NCBI GenBank assembly: GCA_022606135.1
Contig: JABYQN010000003.1
Coordinates: 992,001 to 1,056,000 of the forward strand
DNA length: 64,000 bases
Direction: 5' to 3'
Origin: Fomes fomentarius
Lineage: Eukaryota; Basidiomycota; Agaricomycetes; Polyporales; Polyporaceae
Below the pieces are notes generated by a model, which made no database searches, was not told the origin of the DNA, and worked only from the letters and a program-made list of their open reading frames with translations. Shown one piece after another: positions 61,144-64,000 of this stretch. Position numbers and translations under genes: made by a program. Position 1 is the stretch's first letter. The number at the start of each line of letters is the position of its first letter.

Positions 61144-64000
61144 TCACTTCCGCTGCTCGGACCAGCTCAAAGGCCCGAAATCTCGAGGGCCAAGTGCGCG
61201 ATCGACGACCTTCATCATCTCGATGACCTTTTCTTCCTCCCATTTCTTGCCGACGACCTGCACGCCGACGGGCAAGCCTGTCATCTTGCCTGCGTCGTAG
61301 AAACCACCACGACCGATGCCACGCTCGTCGGGCTTGCCGTACAGCAAGCTTTCCATGACGGGCGAACCATGCCCCCGCCCGACGCGTGGGTTTGTCCATT
61401 CGGTCGTCGCGGCGTCTGTCGGTCGCACACGGGTCACGGGGACCGTGCCGACCGGACTATCGACGACGTTGTAGAGGAGCGTCGAGCACGCGAGACCGGC
61501 CAGATACTGACACGAGCTATAAGTTGCGAAATGGGCGTTAGGAGTAAGCGTGCTGGAAATGCGCTAGTCGGTGATAGAGAGCGTTGGACGTACCCATGGG
61601 GCAGAGCTGGAAGTGCGAGTACTGGAGCTACGATGCCGTCAAGCGCGTGTTTATCCCAGACCTGTCCCTCCATGTGAATACGCATTTCAAATGGAGGGGT
61701 GACGCCTACCTCTCGGTAGAACATGCGCGAAAACTCGTCACGCTGTTGCACCAACTTGTGGAACTCGTGCACCGACCGACATGACGCCGCTCGCATCGTG
61801 CCAGCGAGCTTCTCATCCTTGAAGACTTTCCCAATCACCCACGCGACAGAGTTGCGTACCCAACCTGTGAAGAACAAAGCACATCACATGTCAGAACGTT
61901 AATCTCTGAGCCCGTGTGACGGGCTTTATGACGTACCATACAGCCAAGGTCCCAGAAGCAAGGATGACACGCCGGGTTCCTGCATAGAGGCGCAAGACAG
62001 AAGTGTTCAATGCTCCACGCCACGCATCCTACTAAGTGACTTACCACAGGGTCGTTGCCAAGGTGTGTAGTCAGCGTTTTGTATTCGTCCGCCGCGGTTA
62101 GGGAGAGGAATATTTCCATGGCACGATGTGCTGTGGCGAGCCCAGGGGTCCGTGTAAATCTCCCCGGTCGCTGAAGACCCAGCTTAACACGACGCACCTT
62201 GTGGGACCGAGATTTCTACGCACTCATGGCCAGCTCGGCGTAATGCATCCACTGTTTCGAGCACTGCACGCTGATTCGCGGGAGAGGGCTTGACATAGTC
62301 ATCTGAGTCGCTGACGTTAGCGCCACCCTTCGCGCTTCATTTCCGGCTGCACAATACATTGCAAAAATGGAACAAAAAAAGCAGCGCGCTTCCGTGCATC
62401 ATAAGTTGCACCCGCGCTGTCGATATGACTGCCGAAGCATGTTCTCCTCCGCATTGGGGGGTTGAGAGGCTCGGTAGCATTAAAGAACAAGAAGGCAACG
62501 AAGATCATAGGGAACCGTAGAGCAAGACACACACCAGAGATATAGAACCCGAAGCGTAGCCTCTCTGGTAGGTCCGGGTCTCGGTACGGAAGCGGTGCCG
62601 GATCGTACTCGGTGCCTTGCTTCCCGAACACGAGTCGCGCGCCCAACTCGATGTCCTCCACGGACCTGCGTAAACATACAATTCGGACAATTGCGAGAAC
62701 CCATATGCATGGACACGTGCGGGAGATTTCGCAAGTTCAAGGTACCGTACCGAAAAACACGGTGGGCATGATTATGTCGTCATACAAGTTAATAACGATG
62801 CCGCGACGTTTAGCTTTTGTGAATGAGATTGATGAGAATACATGTACTCACCGACCCATTGGCCCTACCACTGTACGAATAGCCTCCAGGCCCGCGAACG
62901 TCCCTGTGATATCCACAAAATGTTAACACATTCGCGGCATACGCCAGCGTAACTGCAGAAGGTAGACCCGCGGACTAGACGCGGAATGTCCAGGGAGAAA
63001 CAATGACCCACCTGGACAGCCATCCATACTGATCCGACTCCAACCGGGCTTGAGTGAATAGATGCCACAGAACGAGGTTGGGATCCTACATTCGCGCCCA
63101 CTAATATTCAGCAATCTTACTCCGGAAGATATGGGTGACCACGACCACATGGAGCATACCTGAGCGAGCCGCCAATGTCGGTCCCCCAACCGAGAGCAGC
63201 GCCGTCTAGAGCAAGTAGAGCAGCTTCTCCGCCACTAGTGCCGCCACATGTGTACGAGCGCGAGTGAGGGTTGAGAGTTTGACCCCATACTGGGTTAACG
63301 CATTCGAAGAAAAACACTAGCTGCGCTACGTTGGTCTTCGCAATAGGGATGCCACCAGCCTGTCGGACGAGCGCGACAACCTATGACATAAGAAGGGAAA
63401 CCGTCGTCAGTACCGGAAAATTCATACGACATAATCGCGGGCGGATTGGAAGCGGAGGGAAGCTGTCGCTAAGGATGTGTTGGCACATGATGGCACGAGA
63501 TGATAAATGATGAATATAGGGCTTCTCGAAGCGTACGGCACCTGGGCAAGCGCAGTTGCCAATGCAATTGATACTGCTGCAGTGGCCTAGGAATGGTTGC
63601 GTGAGACCGTGTCGGCTCACCTTTGCGTCTGCGAAACGGGGCTGGTGAGCAAGAGAAGACAAGCCCATGGTGGTGTCGTGACCCTGGATGTCAACTAAGA
63701 GCAGCAAAGGCAAAATGGCGTGAGAAGACGTCCGAACGCAAACAGTCAAGTTCGCGGAAGCAATCTGCTCACAGACATCCTTGAAGCTAACAGGGACACC
63801 GTGCAAGGGTCCGCGAAGCCTGCCTGTTGAGGCAAACTCGGCGTCGAGCGCCTTTGCATGGGTACGCGCCTCAGAAAAGAGAACTAGAAGCCAGGGACGA
63901 GTGAAAGAAACGCGCGCAATCAGCATCAACACGACCCTGGCGCAGTGGTGGCGAATTGGTAGACAAAAGGTACGGACCTTCCGTCAAGCAGTTGGTCATG
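61144..64000 (-). CDS. Amidase-signature hydrolase (acetamidase-like), copy 2; 5' end outside window
   Basis: Tandem paralogue of the preceding gene, cut at the right edge within the N-terminal coding exons (last visible codons read HDQLLDG, also found in copy 1 as the TNCLTEG-like position). Same order: RGPLHGVPVSFKDV, GGIPIAKTNVAQLVFFFECV, YTCGGTSGGEAALLALDGAA, GWGTDIGGSLR, CGIYSLKPGWSRISMDG, GKQGTEYDPAPLPYRDPDLP, VWDKHALDGIVAPVLALPAL, GLPVGVQVVGKKWEEEKVIE and the end WSEQRK. Catalytic Lys and both Ser are kept. The last 80 residues are roughly 70 percent identical to copy 1 by eye. Introns are more numerous than I could place in every case. Confidence 0.85.

Overview
The window is nuclear DNA of a filamentous basidiomycete, most likely an Agaricomycete of the polypore type (the clade is inferred from gene content and style; no marker fixes it). 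The genes are split by many short introns, mostly 45-70 nt with GT...AG ends. Proteins are clearly fungal (SAGA and TFIID subunits, NBP35, VMA10, LRG1-like LIM-RhoGAP, Zn2Cys6 regulator, Rgd2-like F-BAR/DEP/RhoGAP), and spacing is compact. I see no rRNA, tRNA, CRISPR array or recognisable transposon. The window holds about 27 protein-coding genes and one pseudogene. A gene is cut at each end: GDB1 on the left and the second amidase on the right.

Layout. 1-5.2 kb: 3' end of glycogen debranching enzyme, a PAAF1/Rpn14 proteasome chaperone (-) and the Fe-S scaffold NBP35 (+). 5.5-11.1 kb: an Slt2/ERK-type MAP kinase (-) and a makorin-like CCCH/RING protein (-). 11.4-15.7 kb: SAGA subunit Hfi1/Ada1, a Gfo/Idh/MocA oxidoreductase and TAF10, all +. 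16.2-17.0 kb: a decayed UbiA-type prenyltransferase. 17.9-21.0 kb: a mitoferrin-type carrier and a xanthine/hypoxanthine phosphoribosyltransferase (both -). 21.3-28.3 kb: Pol III subunit RPC53 (+), symplekin/PTA1 (-) and V-ATPase subunit G (+). 28.7-34.3 kb: a Zn2Cys6 transcription factor (-), then ribosomal genes RPP2 (-) and RPS15 (+) head to head. 35-43 kb: a LIM-RhoGAP (-) and a carboxypeptidase S-like M20 peptidase (-). 43.6-49.7 kb: mitochondrial ribosomal mL44 (+) and an F-BAR/DEP/RhoGAP (+). 50.4-55.4 kb: histone H2A (-), an M50B-like membrane peptidase (+), FIS1 (-) and COX23 (+). 55.5-64 kb: a small unknown gene and two tandem amidases (-).

The most distinctive signal is splicing. 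In several genes the reading frame closes only if very small exons are used. The MAP kinase needs internal exons of 16, 10, 17 and 5 nt; RPS15 needs one of 9 nt; H2A one of 17 nt; the M50B-like gene ones of 15 and 17 nt. In three genes (VMA10, RPS15, H2A) the first coding exon is only the ATG, followed directly by a GT donor. Two introns appear to use GC donors. These models were built by hand: in each case the summed exon lengths are divisible by three and the joined protein matches the family.

Most of the window is conserved housekeeping sequence arranged as head-to-head pairs sharing 190-580 bp promoters (eight pairs). Two pairs are functionally matched: RPP2/RPS15 (ribosome) and FIS1/COX23 (mitochondrion). 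The MAP kinase, the LIM-RhoGAP and the F-BAR/DEP/RhoGAP all belong to Rho/cell-integrity signalling, and HFI1 and TAF10 both belong to SAGA. Neither grouping is evidence of co-regulation by itself.
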